Source: DATEOR01 sp035296905
GTDB taxonomy: Bacteria; Actinomycetota; Thermoleophilia; Gaiellales; Gaiellaceae
Direction of reading: 5' to 3'
Length of the DNA: 64,000 bases
Assembly (NCBI GenBank): GCA_035296905.1
Contig: DATHAA010000092.1
Coordinates: 1 to 64,000 of the forward strand
Below, one piece after another: positions 22,230-30,760 of the stretch; the first letter of the stretch is position 1, and each line of letters begins with the position of its first letter. A program made the translations under genes and the position numbers. The notes under the pieces were generated by a model. It ran no database searches, was not told the DNA's origin, and saw only the letters and a program-made list of their open reading frames with translations.

Positions 22230-23060
22230 ATGGCCAAGAAGGACGACAACCGCACCCAGTTCAAGCTCTACAAGGAGGACGTGCAGCGGCGCGGGAAGCC
22301 CTTCTTCCCGCACGCGATGTTCCACGACACGGTCATGAGCTTCGTGGTCGTGTCCGTGATCATCGCGCTCGCCTCCATCTGGTACTTCACGTCGGGCCCC
22401 GAGCCGGGCGACTCGGGCGTCCTCGGCCCCCGCTACGCGGAGCAGGCCGACCCGGGCACGACACAGTTCATCCCGCGGCCGGACTGGTACTTCTACTTCC
22501 TCTTCTATCTCCTCAGGATCTTCAAGTGGCCCGAGACGGTCATCCTCGCCACGGTCGGGATCCCGACCATCCTCCTCGTCCTCCTGATCATGGTGCCGTT
22601 TTACGACCGCCGGCGAGAGCGGAGGATCGCCCGCCGGCCCGTGGCCGTCGTGGCGGCGCTTCTCGTCGTCGCCTCGATGGGTGTCCTCACCTACAAGGGC
22701 GCGACAGCCGAGGAGTCGCTCGGCAGCGAGAACCTCGTGCTCGTCCCGCAGTGGGTGCAGCAGCAGAACCTCTCCGCCGACGGCGAGGAGGGGGCGAAGA
22801 TCTTCGCCCAGACGGGCTGTATGGGCTGTCACATTTACCTCGGCGCCGGCAGCCCGAATCTCGGAGCGCCAGACCTCTCCGACGAAGGCTCGAAAGGCCG
22901 CGGAGAGGAGTTTCAGATCGCCCATCTCAAATGCCCGAGCTGTGTGAACCCGGGCTCGCCGATGCCGCCCTTCCCGAGCTTCACGGACGAGCAGTACCAG
23001 CAGCTCGCCGCGTTCCTGGAGGAGTCGAAGGGCCCACAGGGCGGCGGCGGCGGGGGCTAG
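22230..23060 (+). CDS. qcrC: Cytochrome b C-terminal domain fused to cytochrome c (QcrC type)
   Basis: 276 residues. Residues 1-125 form the subunit-IV-like cytochrome b C-terminal half with three spans (about 33-54, 88-99 and 103-124) and PRPDWYFYFLFYLLRIFKWP in place of the PEWY Qo motif (PDWY). A fourth span (about 136-153) leads to an outside-facing cytochrome c domain with one c-heme site, CMGCH (C197, C200, H201), and a likely Met ligand in GSPMPPFPS. A second CPSC motif lacks the following His and does not bind heme. The protein ends in a glycine run. Same fusion as Bacillus QcrC; it completes the menaquinol:cytochrome c reductase with qcrA and qcrB. Confidence 0.95.
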   Translation: MAKKDDNRTQFKLYKEDVQRRGKPFFPHAMFHDTVMSFVVVSVIIALASIWYFTSGPEPGDSGVLGPRYAEQADPGTTQFIPRPDWYFYFLFYLLRIFKWPETVILATVGIPTILLVLLIMVPFYDRRRERRIARRPVAVVAALLVVASMGVLTYKGATAEESLGSENLVLVPQWVQQQNLSADGEEGAKIFAQTGCMGCHIYLGAGSPNLGAPDLSDEGSKGRGEEFQIAHLKCPSCVNPGSPMPPFPSFTDEQYQQLAAFLEESKGPQGGGGGG

Positions 23061-23079
23061 CGCTCCCGGAGCGGGAGAG

Positions 23080-23667
23080 ATGAACGTCTTCCTCGGAATC
23101 ACGGGTGCCTCCGGCGCCCCGTATGCGGCACGCCTTCTCGATGCGCTCGTCGCCGCGGAGGTGGAGGTCGGGCTCTGCGCCTCCTCAGCCGGTCTCGAGG
23201 TCGTCGCCACCGAGCTCTACGGGGATCCGGATCTCGATCGCGACGAGGTGCTGCGCCGGTTCGTCGGCGACCGGGCCGGCGTGACGGTGCACGCCCCCAA
23301 TGACTGGCGAGCGCCATATGCGAGCGGCTCGGCGAAGGTCGATGCCTACGTCATCTGCCCGTGCTCCATGGGTACCGCGGGGACGATCGCCTCAGGGACG
23401 ATGTCGAACCTGATCCACCGGGCCGCCTCGGTCGCGATCAAGGAAGGACGGAAGCTCATCGTCGTTCCCCGTGAGACGCCGCTCTCCGACATCCACCTCG
23501 AGAACCTGCTGCGGCTGCGCCGTGCCGGAGCCGTCGTGCTCATGGCCGCCCCCGGCTTCTACCACAGGCCCCAGACCATCGACGATTTGATCGAATTCGT
23601 GGTCGGGAGGTGCCTGGACCAGCTGGCAATCGAAAACAGGCTGACGAAGCGGTGGGGGCAGGAGTGA
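23080..23667 (+). CDS. ubiX: UbiX-family flavin prenyltransferase
   Basis: 195 residues. The Rossmann start VFLGITGASGAPYAARLLDA and the SSAG loop bind FMN, and CPCSMGTAGTIASGTMSNLI is the signature region. It attaches a dimethylallyl group to FMN, making the prenyl-FMN needed by UbiD; its partner is at 18910. In futalosine-type menaquinone synthesis these correspond to MqnM and MqnL. ATG 23080 has GGGAGAG just upstream. Its TGA overlaps the GTG of the methyltransferase gene (GTGA). Confidence 0.94.
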   Translation: MNVFLGITGASGAPYAARLLDALVAAEVEVGLCASSAGLEVVATELYGDPDLDRDEVLRRFVGDRAGVTVHAPNDWRAPYASGSAKVDAYVICPCSMGTAGTIASGTMSNLIHRAASVAIKEGRKLIVVPRETPLSDIHLENLLRLRRAGAVVLMAAPGFYHRPQTIDDLIEFVVGRCLDQLAIENRLTKRWGQE

Positions 23668-24341
23668 CGGAAGGCGTCCTCCCGCCGTCGGAGGTGCGTG
23701 CGATGTTCGATCGCATCTCGCCCGTCTACGACCTCATGAACCACGCGATGACGGCCGGGCTCGACCGGCGCTGGCGACGCCTCGCCGCCGAAACGGTCGT
23801 GCGCCCGGGCGACGCGGTGCTCGACGCGTGCTGCGGCACCGGCGACCTGGCGATCGCGGCCAAGCGGGCCGGAGGGCGCGTGACCGGCCTCGACTTCTCC
23901 GAGCGCATGCTGATGCGGGCGCGCGGGAAGTCCGACAGCATCGACTGGGTGCTCGGCGACGTCATGGCGCTCCCGTTCGACGACGCGAGCTTCGACGCGG
24001 TCACCGTCGGCTTCGGCATCCGCAACGTCCCCGACCTCGAGGCCGGCCTCTCCGAGCTGGGGCGGGTTTTGCGTCCGGGCGGACGCGTCGCGTGCCTCGA
24101 GATCACGCGTCCGGAGGGTATGCTCAAGCCGTTCTTCCGACTCTGGTTCGACGGCCTCGTGCCCCTGGCCGGCAAGGTTCTCCCGGGCGGGACGGCCTAC
24201 ACCTACCTCCCCGCAAGCGTGCGGCGGTTCCCCGGGCCTTCCGATCTCGCCGCGGCGTTCGGTCGGACAGGTTTCCACGGCGTAGGGTGGAAGCTCATGG
24301 GCGGCGGCATCGTCGCTCTCCACGTGGGGACGAAGCGATGA
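23664..24341 (+). CDS. menG: Demethylmenaquinone methyltransferase (UbiE/MenG family)
   Basis: 225 residues. SAM motif I VLDACCGTGDLAIA and the family signature FDAVTVGFGIRNVPDLEAGL with GLSELGRVLRPGGRVACLEI (two separate blocks) identify the UbiE/MenG family; YLPASVRRFP is also typical. It methylates demethylmenaquinone, the last step of menaquinone synthesis. The GTG at 23664 overlaps the ubiX stop and gives the expected N-terminus (VRAMFDRISPVYDLMN near residue 12). The stop overlaps the next ATG as ATGA. Confidence 0.94.
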   Translation: MTEGVLPPSEVRAMFDRISPVYDLMNHAMTAGLDRRWRRLAAETVVRPGDAVLDACCGTGDLAIAAKRAGGRVTGLDFSERMLMRARGKSDSIDWVLGDVMALPFDDASFDAVTVGFGIRNVPDLEAGLSELGRVLRPGGRVACLEITRPEGMLKPFFRLWFDGLVPLAGKVLPGGTAYTYLPASVRRFPGPSDLAAAFGRTGFHGVGWKLMGGGIVALHVGTKR

Positions 24342-25264
24342 ATGCGCTGGCGACCATCAGGCAGGCTCCCGGGCTCGACCGCTACCTCGACCTGCTCGAG
24401 CACCGGCTCGAGGACGCCGTCAGCGCCATTCCCGGACGTCTCGGCGAGGTCGGCGCGGACACGCTCGCGGCCGGCGGCAAGCGGCTCAGGCCGCTGCTCG
24501 TCTTCCTTTCCACCCCTGTGGAGGAGCGGGATGGCGAGCGCGCCGTTGCCGGGGGTGCTGCGGTCGAGCTCGTGCACATGGCGACGCTTGTTCACGACGA
24601 CCTTCTCGACGGCGCCGACCTGCGCCGTGGGCGGCCGACCGTCTGGGCGGAGCACGGCGAGGCGACCGCGAGGGCCGCCGGCGACTATCTCTTCGCGCGG
24701 GCGTTCGCACAGCTCGCGGCCACCGGCGACGCGGAGGCGGTCGCGATCCTCTCGGAGGCCACGCTCGCCCTCGCCCGCGGCGAGGCGCTGCAGCGGCGCC
24801 AGGCATTTCGGCCCGAGACCTCGGTGGACGACTATCTCGCCCGGTGCTCCCTGAAGACCGGCAAGCTCTTCGAGGCGGCATGTCTTGTCGGCAGCGGCAC
24901 CAACGGCGCCGGTCTCGGCGCCTTCGGCCTCGCGCTCGGTATCGCCTTCCAGATCGCGGACGACATCCTCGACTGCTGCGGCGACTTCGACACGACCGGG
25001 AAGGTGGCGGGGGTCGACCTCCGCGACGGCACGCCCACCCTCCCGCTCATCCTCGCCGCGCGCCGGGACGAGTTCGTGGCGAGGGCGCTCGCCGGCGAGG
25101 ACGTCCCCGATGCGCTCGACCGCGTGGCGGCGACCGGCGCGCTCGACGAAGCCCGCGAATTCGCGCTCCGCTATGCGGCCGAGGCGCGTGCTGCGCTCGA
25201 CGGCCGGCCGGACACCGCCTCGCTGGAGACCCTGACGCATATCGTTGTGGACAGGGAGGGATGA
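24338..25264 (+). CDS. Polyprenyl diphosphate synthase (menaquinone side chain)
   Basis: 308 residues. Both aspartate-rich motifs are present: HDDLLDGADLRRGRPT (first, about 88-103) and QIADDILDCCGD (second, near 205-216), with GGKRLRPLL at 48-56. It elongates isoprenoid diphosphates, here probably to the heptaprenyl- to nonaprenyl-length tail of menaquinone; chain length cannot be read from sequence alone. ATG 24338 overlaps the menG stop, and its own TGA overlaps the mqnE ATG, so the quinone genes are translationally coupled. Confidence 0.93.
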   Translation: MNALATIRQAPGLDRYLDLLEHRLEDAVSAIPGRLGEVGADTLAAGGKRLRPLLVFLSTPVEERDGERAVAGGAAVELVHMATLVHDDLLDGADLRRGRPTVWAEHGEATARAAGDYLFARAFAQLAATGDAEAVAILSEATLALARGEALQRRQAFRPETSVDDYLARCSLKTGKLFEAACLVGSGTNGAGLGAFGLALGIAFQIADDILDCCGDFDTTGKVAGVDLRDGTPTLPLILAARRDEFVARALAGEDVPDALDRVAATGALDEAREFALRYAAEARAALDGRPDTASLETLTHIVVDREG

Positions 25265-26388
25265 CGATGGCCGTCGCCACCGGGCAACGCGCACTCGATG
25301 CGATCTGGGAAAAGGTCGAGGAAAACGAGCGCCTCGACTTCGAGGACGGGCTCGTGCTCATGGAGTCCGACGACCTCCTCCAGCTCGGCGAGCTTGCGGA
25401 CGCGGCGCGCCGGCGGCGCGGCGGCACGGACGAGGTCTACTTCGTCCAGAACCTCTATTTGAACCAGACGAACGTCTGCCGCGTGAAGTGCAAGTTCTGC
25501 GCGTTCGCGGTCACGCAGAAGCAGGGCGACGCCTACACGTTCACGCCGGCCGAGATGGTCGAGGACGCGGTCGCGCAGCGGGAGCTCTCGCGCTTCACGG
25601 AGATCCACATGGTCGGCGGCGAGAACCCGCACGTCGGCTTCGACTACTACGTGGACATCATCCGGAGTCTGCACGAGGCGCTGCCGGACGTGCACCTGAA
25701 GTGCTTCACGGCCAGCGAGATCCACCACATGACGAAGCTCTCCGGTCTCTCGCACGAAGAGGTGCTCGTCCAGCTCAAGGACGCCGGGCTCGGCTCGCTC
25801 CCCGGTGGCGGCGCGGAGGTTTTCGCCGATCGCGTCCGTCGGCTGATCGCCCCCGGCAAGGAGCATCCGGACTTCTGGTTCCACACGCACCGGACGGCGC
25901 ATGCCCTCGGGATCCCGACGCACTGCACGATGCTCTACGGCCACGTCGAGACCTACGAGGAGCGGGTCGACCACCTGCTTCGCCTCCGCGAGCAGCAGGA
26001 CGAGACCGGCGGCTTCCTCGCCTTCATCCCGCTCGCGTTCCATCCCGAGAACACCGTCTTCGAGCGGCGTGGCTGGACTTTCACGCCCGGCTCCGACGAC
26101 CTGAAGATGATCGCCGTCTCGCGGCTCCTCCTCGACAACATCCCGAACGTGAAGGCCTACTGGATCATGATGGGCCTGCCGCTCGCTCAGGTCGCGCTCC
26201 ACTTCGGCGCGAACGACGTGCAGGGGACGGTCGTCCGCGAGCAGATCTTCCACGCCGCGGGCGCGGTGACGGAGACCGAGCAGAAGATCGACGAGCTCGT
26301 CCGGGTCGTGCGCGCCGCCGGCCGGATTCCCGTCCAGCGCGACACGCTCTACAACGAGGTCGAGCGGTGGAACGGGGCTCTCGCGTGA
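25261..26388 (+). CDS. mqnE: Aminofutalosine synthase (radical SAM)
   Basis: 375 residues. The radical-SAM cluster motif is CRVKCKFC (C73, C77, C80). MqnE-type features are HMVGGENPHVGFDYYVDII, CFTASEIHHM, SLPGGGAEVFADRVR and FIPLAFHPENT. It joins 3-[(1-carboxyvinyl)oxy]benzoate with the adenosyl group of SAM to make 6-amino-6-deoxyfutalosine. Distinguished from MqnC by ENPHVG (MqnC has a QGGHHPD-type loop) and the FHPENT block. ATG 25261 overlaps the preceding stop; the TGA overlaps the mqnA GTG. Confidence 0.94.
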   Translation: MTMAVATGQRALDAIWEKVEENERLDFEDGLVLMESDDLLQLGELADAARRRRGGTDEVYFVQNLYLNQTNVCRVKCKFCAFAVTQKQGDAYTFTPAEMVEDAVAQRELSRFTEIHMVGGENPHVGFDYYVDIIRSLHEALPDVHLKCFTASEIHHMTKLSGLSHEEVLVQLKDAGLGSLPGGGAEVFADRVRRLIAPGKEHPDFWFHTHRTAHALGIPTHCTMLYGHVETYEERVDHLLRLREQQDETGGFLAFIPLAFHPENTVFERRGWTFTPGSDDLKMIAVSRLLLDNIPNVKAYWIMMGLPLAQVALHFGANDVQGTVVREQIFHAAGAVTETEQKIDELVRVVRAAGRIPVQRDTLYNEVERWNGALA

Positions 26389-27155
26389 TTCGCCTCGGCC
26401 GCATCTCCTACGTGAACATGGCGCCCGTCTTCTTCGAGCTCGAGGCCGAGGTGGAGGAGGTCAGCGGAGTCCCCACTGAGCTCAACGAGCGGCTGATCGC
26501 CGGCGAGATCGACCTCGCACCGATCTCATCGATCGCGTACGGCCGGCACGCCGACGGGCTCCGGATCCTTCCGCGTCTCTGTGTCTCCTCCGAAGGAGCC
26601 GTGGACTCGATCCAGCTCGTCTCGCGCGCGCCAGTCGACCGCATCGATTCCGTCGCGGTCACCCCGGAGAGCGCGACCTCGGCCGTGCTGGTGCGCGTCC
26701 TCTTCCCGGACGCCGAACAGGTGCCGCTCGAAGAAGCCCACGACGCCGACGCCAAGCTCCTCATCGGCGATGCGGCGCTGAAGAGCATGTTCGAGGATCC
26801 GACTCCACACCACGACCTCGGGCGCCTGTGGCTCGAGCGCACCGGGCTGCCGATGGTCTATGCGGTGTTCGCTTGCGCCGATCCTCCGGCCGCCGGGGTC
26901 GCCGAGCTCGAAACTGCGCTCCTCGACGCGCATCGCCGGGCGCGCGCCGAGCCCGAGCGGCTGGCCCGGGAAGCCAGCGAGCGCTACGGCTACCCGCCCG
27001 GTTTCCTCGCCCGCTACTTCGAGAAGCTCCGCTACCGATTCGGCCCCCGGGAGCGCGCGGGCCTGCTGACGTTCTTCGAGCTGGCAACCGACGTCGGCGC
27101 CCTCGAGAAGGTGCCCGAGCTTCGCTTCCTCGTCTCCGAGGCGGTGGAGGCGTGA
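26385..27155 (+). CDS. mqnA: Chorismate dehydratase
   Basis: 256 residues. It has the MqnA fold of a periplasmic-binding-protein-like enzyme: RLGRISYVNMAPVFFEL at the N-terminus, GEIDLAPISSIAYGRH, then KLLIGDAALKSMFE and a helical C-terminus (ERYGYPPGFLARYFEKLRYR). It converts chorismate to 3-[(1-carboxyvinyl)oxy]benzoate, the first committed step of the futalosine pathway and the substrate of MqnE. GTG start overlaps the mqnE stop; its TGA overlaps the mqnC GTG. Confidence 0.94.
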   Translation: MIRLGRISYVNMAPVFFELEAEVEEVSGVPTELNERLIAGEIDLAPISSIAYGRHADGLRILPRLCVSSEGAVDSIQLVSRAPVDRIDSVAVTPESATSAVLVRVLFPDAEQVPLEEAHDADAKLLIGDAALKSMFEDPTPHHDLGRLWLERTGLPMVYAVFACADPPAAGVAELETALLDAHRRARAEPERLAREASERYGYPPGFLARYFEKLRYRFGPRERAGLLTFFELATDVGALEKVPELRFLVSEAVEA

Positions 27156-28258
27156 GCGAGAACGGCAGCTCGAACGGCGTCGCCTCGATCCTCCACAAGG
27201 CGCTGTCGGGGGAGCGGATCGAGGACGCCGAGGCGATGGCGCTCCTCGAAAGCCGCGACCTCGTCTCGGTCGGCAGGGCCGCCGACGAGCTCCGCAACCG
27301 CAAGGTCGACCGCGGCCGCGTGACCTTCATCATCGACCGGAACGTCAACTACACGAACATCTGCCACACGGACTGTGACTTCTGCGCGTTCTACCGGCGG
27401 CCGGGCGACCGCTCCGAGGGCTACCTGCTGCCGAAGTCGGTCATCTTCAAGAAGATCGAGGAGACCCTCTCGATCGGCGGCACCGCGCTCCTCATGCAAG
27501 GCGGCCACCATCCCGATCTCGGGGTCGACTACTACGAGGATCTCTTCAGCTCGATCAAGGCGCGCTACAAGATCCACCTGCACGCTCTCTCGCCGCCGGA
27601 GATCCAGCACGTCGCGCGCCGCTCGAAGCTGACGATCCCGCAGACGCTGACCCGGCTGCGGGACGCGGGCCTCGACTCGCTCCCCGGCGGCGGGGCCGAG
27701 ATCCTCGTCGACCGGGTGCGCGACATCATCTCGCCGAAGAAGACGAAGTCGGCGGAGTGGCTCGGCGTCATGCGCGACGCGCACCGGCTCGGTGTCTCCT
27801 CGACCGCGACGATGATGTATGGGCACGTCGAGACTCTCGAGGAGCGCGTCGAGCACATGCGTCGCATTCGCGAGCTCCAGGACGAGACGCACGGCTTCCG
27901 CGCCTTCATCTCCTGGACGTTCCAGCGCGACGGGAACCGGCTCGCCGACCGGGTCACGGACGAGATGCGGCCAACGTCCTTCGACTACCTGCTGACGCAG
28001 GCGGTCAGCCGCATCTACCTCGACAACTTCGACCACATCCAGTCGAGCTGGGTCACGCAGGGGATGAAGGTGGGCCAGGTCGCGCTCGGGTTCGGAGCCG
28101 ACGACATGGGCTCGGTCATGATCGAGGAGAACGTCGTCTCCGCGGCCGGCACGACCCACCGCGCGACCGCCGACGACTTCATCCGGGCGATCAAGGCACT
28201 CGGCAAGACCGCCGTGCAGCGCGACACGCTCTATCGCGACGTCCGCGTCTGGAATTAG
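27152..28258 (+). CDS. mqnC: Cyclic dehypoxanthinyl futalosine synthase (radical SAM)
   Basis: 368 residues. Cluster motif CHTDCDFC (C71, C75, C78), then MQGGHHPDLGVDYYEDLF, ALSPPEIQHVARRS, SLPGGGAEILVDRVRDIISP and FISWTFQRDGN, the MqnC pattern. It cyclises dehypoxanthine futalosine. MqnB (which makes that substrate), MqnD and the UbiA-type prenyltransferase MqnP are not in this window. Last gene of the heme/quinone/bc block. GTG start coupled to mqnA; a promoter-like AT-richer gap follows. Confidence 0.95.
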   Translation: MSENGSSNGVASILHKALSGERIEDAEAMALLESRDLVSVGRAADELRNRKVDRGRVTFIIDRNVNYTNICHTDCDFCAFYRRPGDRSEGYLLPKSVIFKKIEETLSIGGTALLMQGGHHPDLGVDYYEDLFSSIKARYKIHLHALSPPEIQHVARRSKLTIPQTLTRLRDAGLDSLPGGGAEILVDRVRDIISPKKTKSAEWLGVMRDAHRLGVSSTATMMYGHVETLEERVEHMRRIRELQDETHGFRAFISWTFQRDGNRLADRVTDEMRPTSFDYLLTQAVSRIYLDNFDHIQSSWVTQGMKVGQVALGFGADDMGSVMIEENVVSAAGTTHRATADDFIRAIKALGKTAVQRDTLYRDVRVWN

Positions 28259-28268
28259 TCCGGTTTCC

Positions 28269-28302
28269 AGGGTTAAGACAAGGTAAGCAAACCCTTGTAA
28301 TC
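28269..28302 (+). promoter_or_regulatory. Promoter region with nested inverted repeats before the phosphodiester glycosidase gene
   Basis: ACAAGG (28278-28283) and CCTTGT (28293-28298) are perfect inverted repeats with a 9-base spacer. AGGGTT (28269-28274) and AACCCT (28290-28295) form a second overlapping pair. TGTAAT (28297-28302) is a plausible -10 with TTAAGA (28273-28278) at -35 spacing, so a bound regulator would cover the promoter. Function is inferred. Confidence 0.45.
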
Positions 28303-28333
28303 GAGGTCGGACTTTGTTTCCCTGCTGGAAGGG

Positions 28334-30043
28334 GTGTTGAGGAAAGCTGTCTTTCTCGCGGTCGTCGCAGCGGCCGCGTTTCCGTCTGCAGCACCGGCCG
28401 CCGCGCTCGCGCCAGGGGTCATCTACAAGCGCGAGGTGCACACGATCGGTGGGGAGCGTGTCGTCGTGCACGTGCTCAAGGCGCCGAAGCCGGGCGGCCT
28501 CTACGACCTGAAGCCCGTGCTCTCCAACGGCCTCGTCACCGGGCGCGAGACCGTGTCGTCGATGCAGCGGCGGTTGTCCAGCCGCGCGACCCTCGCGGGG
28601 ATCAACGGCGATCTCTTCAACTGGGGGAGCGGTCGCCCGAGCGGCATCTTCCTTCACAGGAATCGTCTCTCGACGCGGGCCGTGTACAGCCGTTCGAGCC
28701 TCGGAATCGGGGTGGACGGGCTCCTCCGCACGGGCTTCGTCCGCTACACCGGCACGTGGCAGTTCGGGTCGAACAAGCTCCGGATCCTGCGCGAGTTCAA
28801 CCATCCGCTCGTTCAGGACAGCGGCGTCGTTCTCTACTCGCCGACCTGGGGGCCGAGGACGCCGCGCGTCCGCGGCGCACGCGAGATCGTCCTCTCGCGT
28901 GTCGCACCGGTTCGCCCGAACAAGGATTTCTCTGGGAGAGTCGTGCTCCGCTCCTGGAACACCCATCACCACATCCCGGCCGGAGGCGCGGTGCTGCAGG
29001 TGTCGGGCGACCGGCGCAAGGTTCTCTTCGAAGAGGCCAAGCTCGGCCACTGGGTCAAGCTGCACGTCGGCCTCACGCCATGGTGGTCGGAGGTGAAGGA
29101 CGCGATCGGCGGCGGGCCCCGGATCGTCTCCGGCGGTGTGCCTGTCTTCCAGGCAGGGGAAGATTTCCTCGCATCGCAGCTTCTTCCGCGGAACCCGCGG
29201 ACCGCGGTCGGCCAGCTGGCGAACGGTCGCATCGTCATGGTCGCGGTGGACGGGCGCGTGTCGTGGAGCGGAGGTGTTACGAACTCGCAGCTGGCGCGCC
29301 TCATGGTCGACCTCGGCGCGCGGACCGCGATGGCGCTGGACGCCGGCGGCTCGACCACGATGGCCTTCGACGGCCAGGTCCTCAACAGGCCTTCGGAAGG
29401 CCGCGAGCGCGCTGTCGCCGACTCGCTCATGATCTTCTACTACGGCATCTACGCCCGGAAGCCGCGGCTTCCGCTCTACTCGCCGAACGGCGACGGGGTC
29501 GCCGACCTCCAGCGTCTCTACGCGAAAGTCGTCCGCCGCTCGCAGGTCCGCCTCAGGCTCGTGCGGGCCTCTGACGGCCACGTTGCCTGGAGCTCGACCG
29601 GGACGCGGCGGCGCGGCAAGGTCGTCAAGAGCCTGACCCGGAAGCTCGCCGACGGGAAGTGGCGCTGGATCGCCTCGGCGACGGACTCGAAAGGGCGCTC
29701 GAGCGAGATGACCCGCGGCTTCATCACGAACTCCACGCTCGGCTACCTGAGACTCTCGCGCGACCTCCTGCGGCCGACACGTCACGGGGGAAGCCTCGGA
29801 ATCTCGTTCCGCCAGGAGCGAGAGGCCGATGTCAAGGTGACGATCCGGAAGGTTTCTGGGCGGGTGGTCCGCCATCTGCGCTCCGACCACCTCGATATCG
29901 GCCGGCACTCGACGGCCTGGAACGTGAAGAACGACGCCGGCAAGGTCGTGCGTGACGGGCGCTACCTCGTGCGCGTGCGCGCGGTGAACTCCATCGGCCC
30001 GGTCGCGCTTTTGAAGCCGGTTACGGTGCGCCGGCGCTTCTAG
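28334..30043 (+). CDS. Secreted phosphodiester glycosidase-domain protein (NAGPA/DUF2233 type) with a FlgD-like C-terminus
   Basis: 569 residues. Signal peptide (MLRKAVFLAVVAAAAFPSAA), then a phosphodiester-glycosidase domain (about 60-375) with family landmarks AGINGDLFNWGSGRPSG, AIGGGPRIVSGG, NPRTAVGQL, MVAVDGRVS and MALDAGGSTTMAFDG. After YSPNGDGV comes a C-terminal FlgD-like Ig region (about 390-569) ending KNDAGKVVRDGRYLVRV. The eukaryotic homologue uncovers mannose-6-phosphate; bacterial members are linked to exopolysaccharide or cell-wall phosphodiesters. Here an extracellular, glycan-directed role is likely. GTG start with GGAAGGGG upstream. Confidence 0.85.
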   Translation: MLRKAVFLAVVAAAAFPSAAPAAALAPGVIYKREVHTIGGERVVVHVLKAPKPGGLYDLKPVLSNGLVTGRETVSSMQRRLSSRATLAGINGDLFNWGSGRPSGIFLHRNRLSTRAVYSRSSLGIGVDGLLRTGFVRYTGTWQFGSNKLRILREFNHPLVQDSGVVLYSPTWGPRTPRVRGAREIVLSRVAPVRPNKDFSGRVVLRSWNTHHHIPAGGAVLQVSGDRRKVLFEEAKLGHWVKLHVGLTPWWSEVKDAIGGGPRIVSGGVPVFQAGEDFLASQLLPRNPRTAVGQLANGRIVMVAVDGRVSWSGGVTNSQLARLMVDLGARTAMALDAGGSTTMAFDGQVLNRPSEGRERAVADSLMIFYYGIYARKPRLPLYSPNGDGVADLQRLYAKVVRRSQVRLRLVRASDGHVAWSSTGTRRRGKVVKSLTRKLADGKWRWIASATDSKGRSSEMTRGFITNSTLGYLRLSRDLLRPTRHGGSLGISFRQEREADVKVTIRKVSGRVVRHLRSDHLDIGRHSTAWNVKNDAGKVVRDGRYLVRVRAVNSIGPVALLKPVTVRRRF

Positions 30044-30066
30044 TCCAGGCCTTCGGCGGGCGCAAC

Positions 30067-30072
30067 TACACT
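30067..30072 (+). promoter_or_regulatory. -10 box TACACT, leaderless promoter for the DedA gene
   Basis: TACACT ends 7 bases before ATG 30080; no Shine-Dalgarno intervenes. Confidence 0.55.
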
Positions 30073-30079
30073 CGCCGGA

Positions 30080-30751
30080 ATGACCGAGACGATCACTTCG
30101 GCGATCGGGGACTACGGCCTCTACGCCGTGTTCGGCCTCATGCTCGTGGACGCGGTCTTCCCGGCCGCGAGCGAGCTCGTGATGCTCTATGCAGGAGCGG
30201 TGGCCGCAGGCGCCTTCGCCGGCCAGAGCGTCACGCTCCTCTTCGGAACCGAGATCGAGTCGACTTTCTGGGCCTACGTCGCCATGGCGACCGCGGGCAC
30301 GCTGGGCTACCTCATCGGCTCCCTGATCGGCTGGGGGGTCGGCTTTTACGGAGGACGGCCGTTCCTGGAACGGCGCGGGCGCTGGGTGCACGTGACGCCC
30401 GAGCGGCTCGACCGAGCCGAAGCCTGGTTCGACCGCTACGGCGACTGGGCGGTGCTGCTCGGACGGGTCATGCCCGTCGTGCGGTCGTTCATTTCGATCC
30501 CAGCAGGCGTGCTCGAGATGCCGGTCGTCCGCTACACGGTGCTGACCGCGATCGGTTCGGCGGTCTGGTGCTTCGGCATCGCGGGCGCCGGAGTCGCACT
30601 CGGATCGAGCTGGGAGCACTTCCACGAGAACTGGCGCTATGCGGACTACGCGGTCGTCTTCCTCGTCGTTCTGGGGGTCGGCTACGGAGCCTTCAAGCTC
30701 CTGCGAAGACGGGCGCGGCGAAGGGCGATCGATAGCCCCACCGAAGGATAG
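30080..30751 (+). CDS. DedA-family membrane protein
   Basis: 223 residues with about five hydrophobic segments. DedA/SNARE-associated family markers: FGLMLVDAVFPAASELVMLYAG (in two blocks, VDAVFPAASE and LVMLYAGAV), GTLGYLIGSLIGWGVGFYGG, and RVMPVVRSFISIPAGVLEMP. DedA proteins are involved in undecaprenyl-phosphate or phosphatidylethanolamine flipping and membrane homeostasis. It starts a new unit just before the glycan genes, where recycling of undecaprenyl phosphate would be useful. Confidence 0.88.
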   Translation: MTETITSAIGDYGLYAVFGLMLVDAVFPAASELVMLYAGAVAAGAFAGQSVTLLFGTEIESTFWAYVAMATAGTLGYLIGSLIGWGVGFYGGRPFLERRGRWVHVTPERLDRAEAWFDRYGDWAVLLGRVMPVVRSFISIPAGVLEMPVVRYTVLTAIGSAVWCFGIAGAGVALGSSWEHFHENWRYADYAVVFLVVLGVGYGAFKLLRRRARRRAIDSPTEG

Positions 30752-30754
30752 AGT
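30749..30754 (+). promoter_or_regulatory. -10 box TAGAGT, leaderless promoter for the DegT gene
   Basis: TAGAGT overlaps the DedA stop codon and ends 6 bases before GTG 30761. Confidence 0.5.
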
Positions 30755-30760
30755 GGCCCC

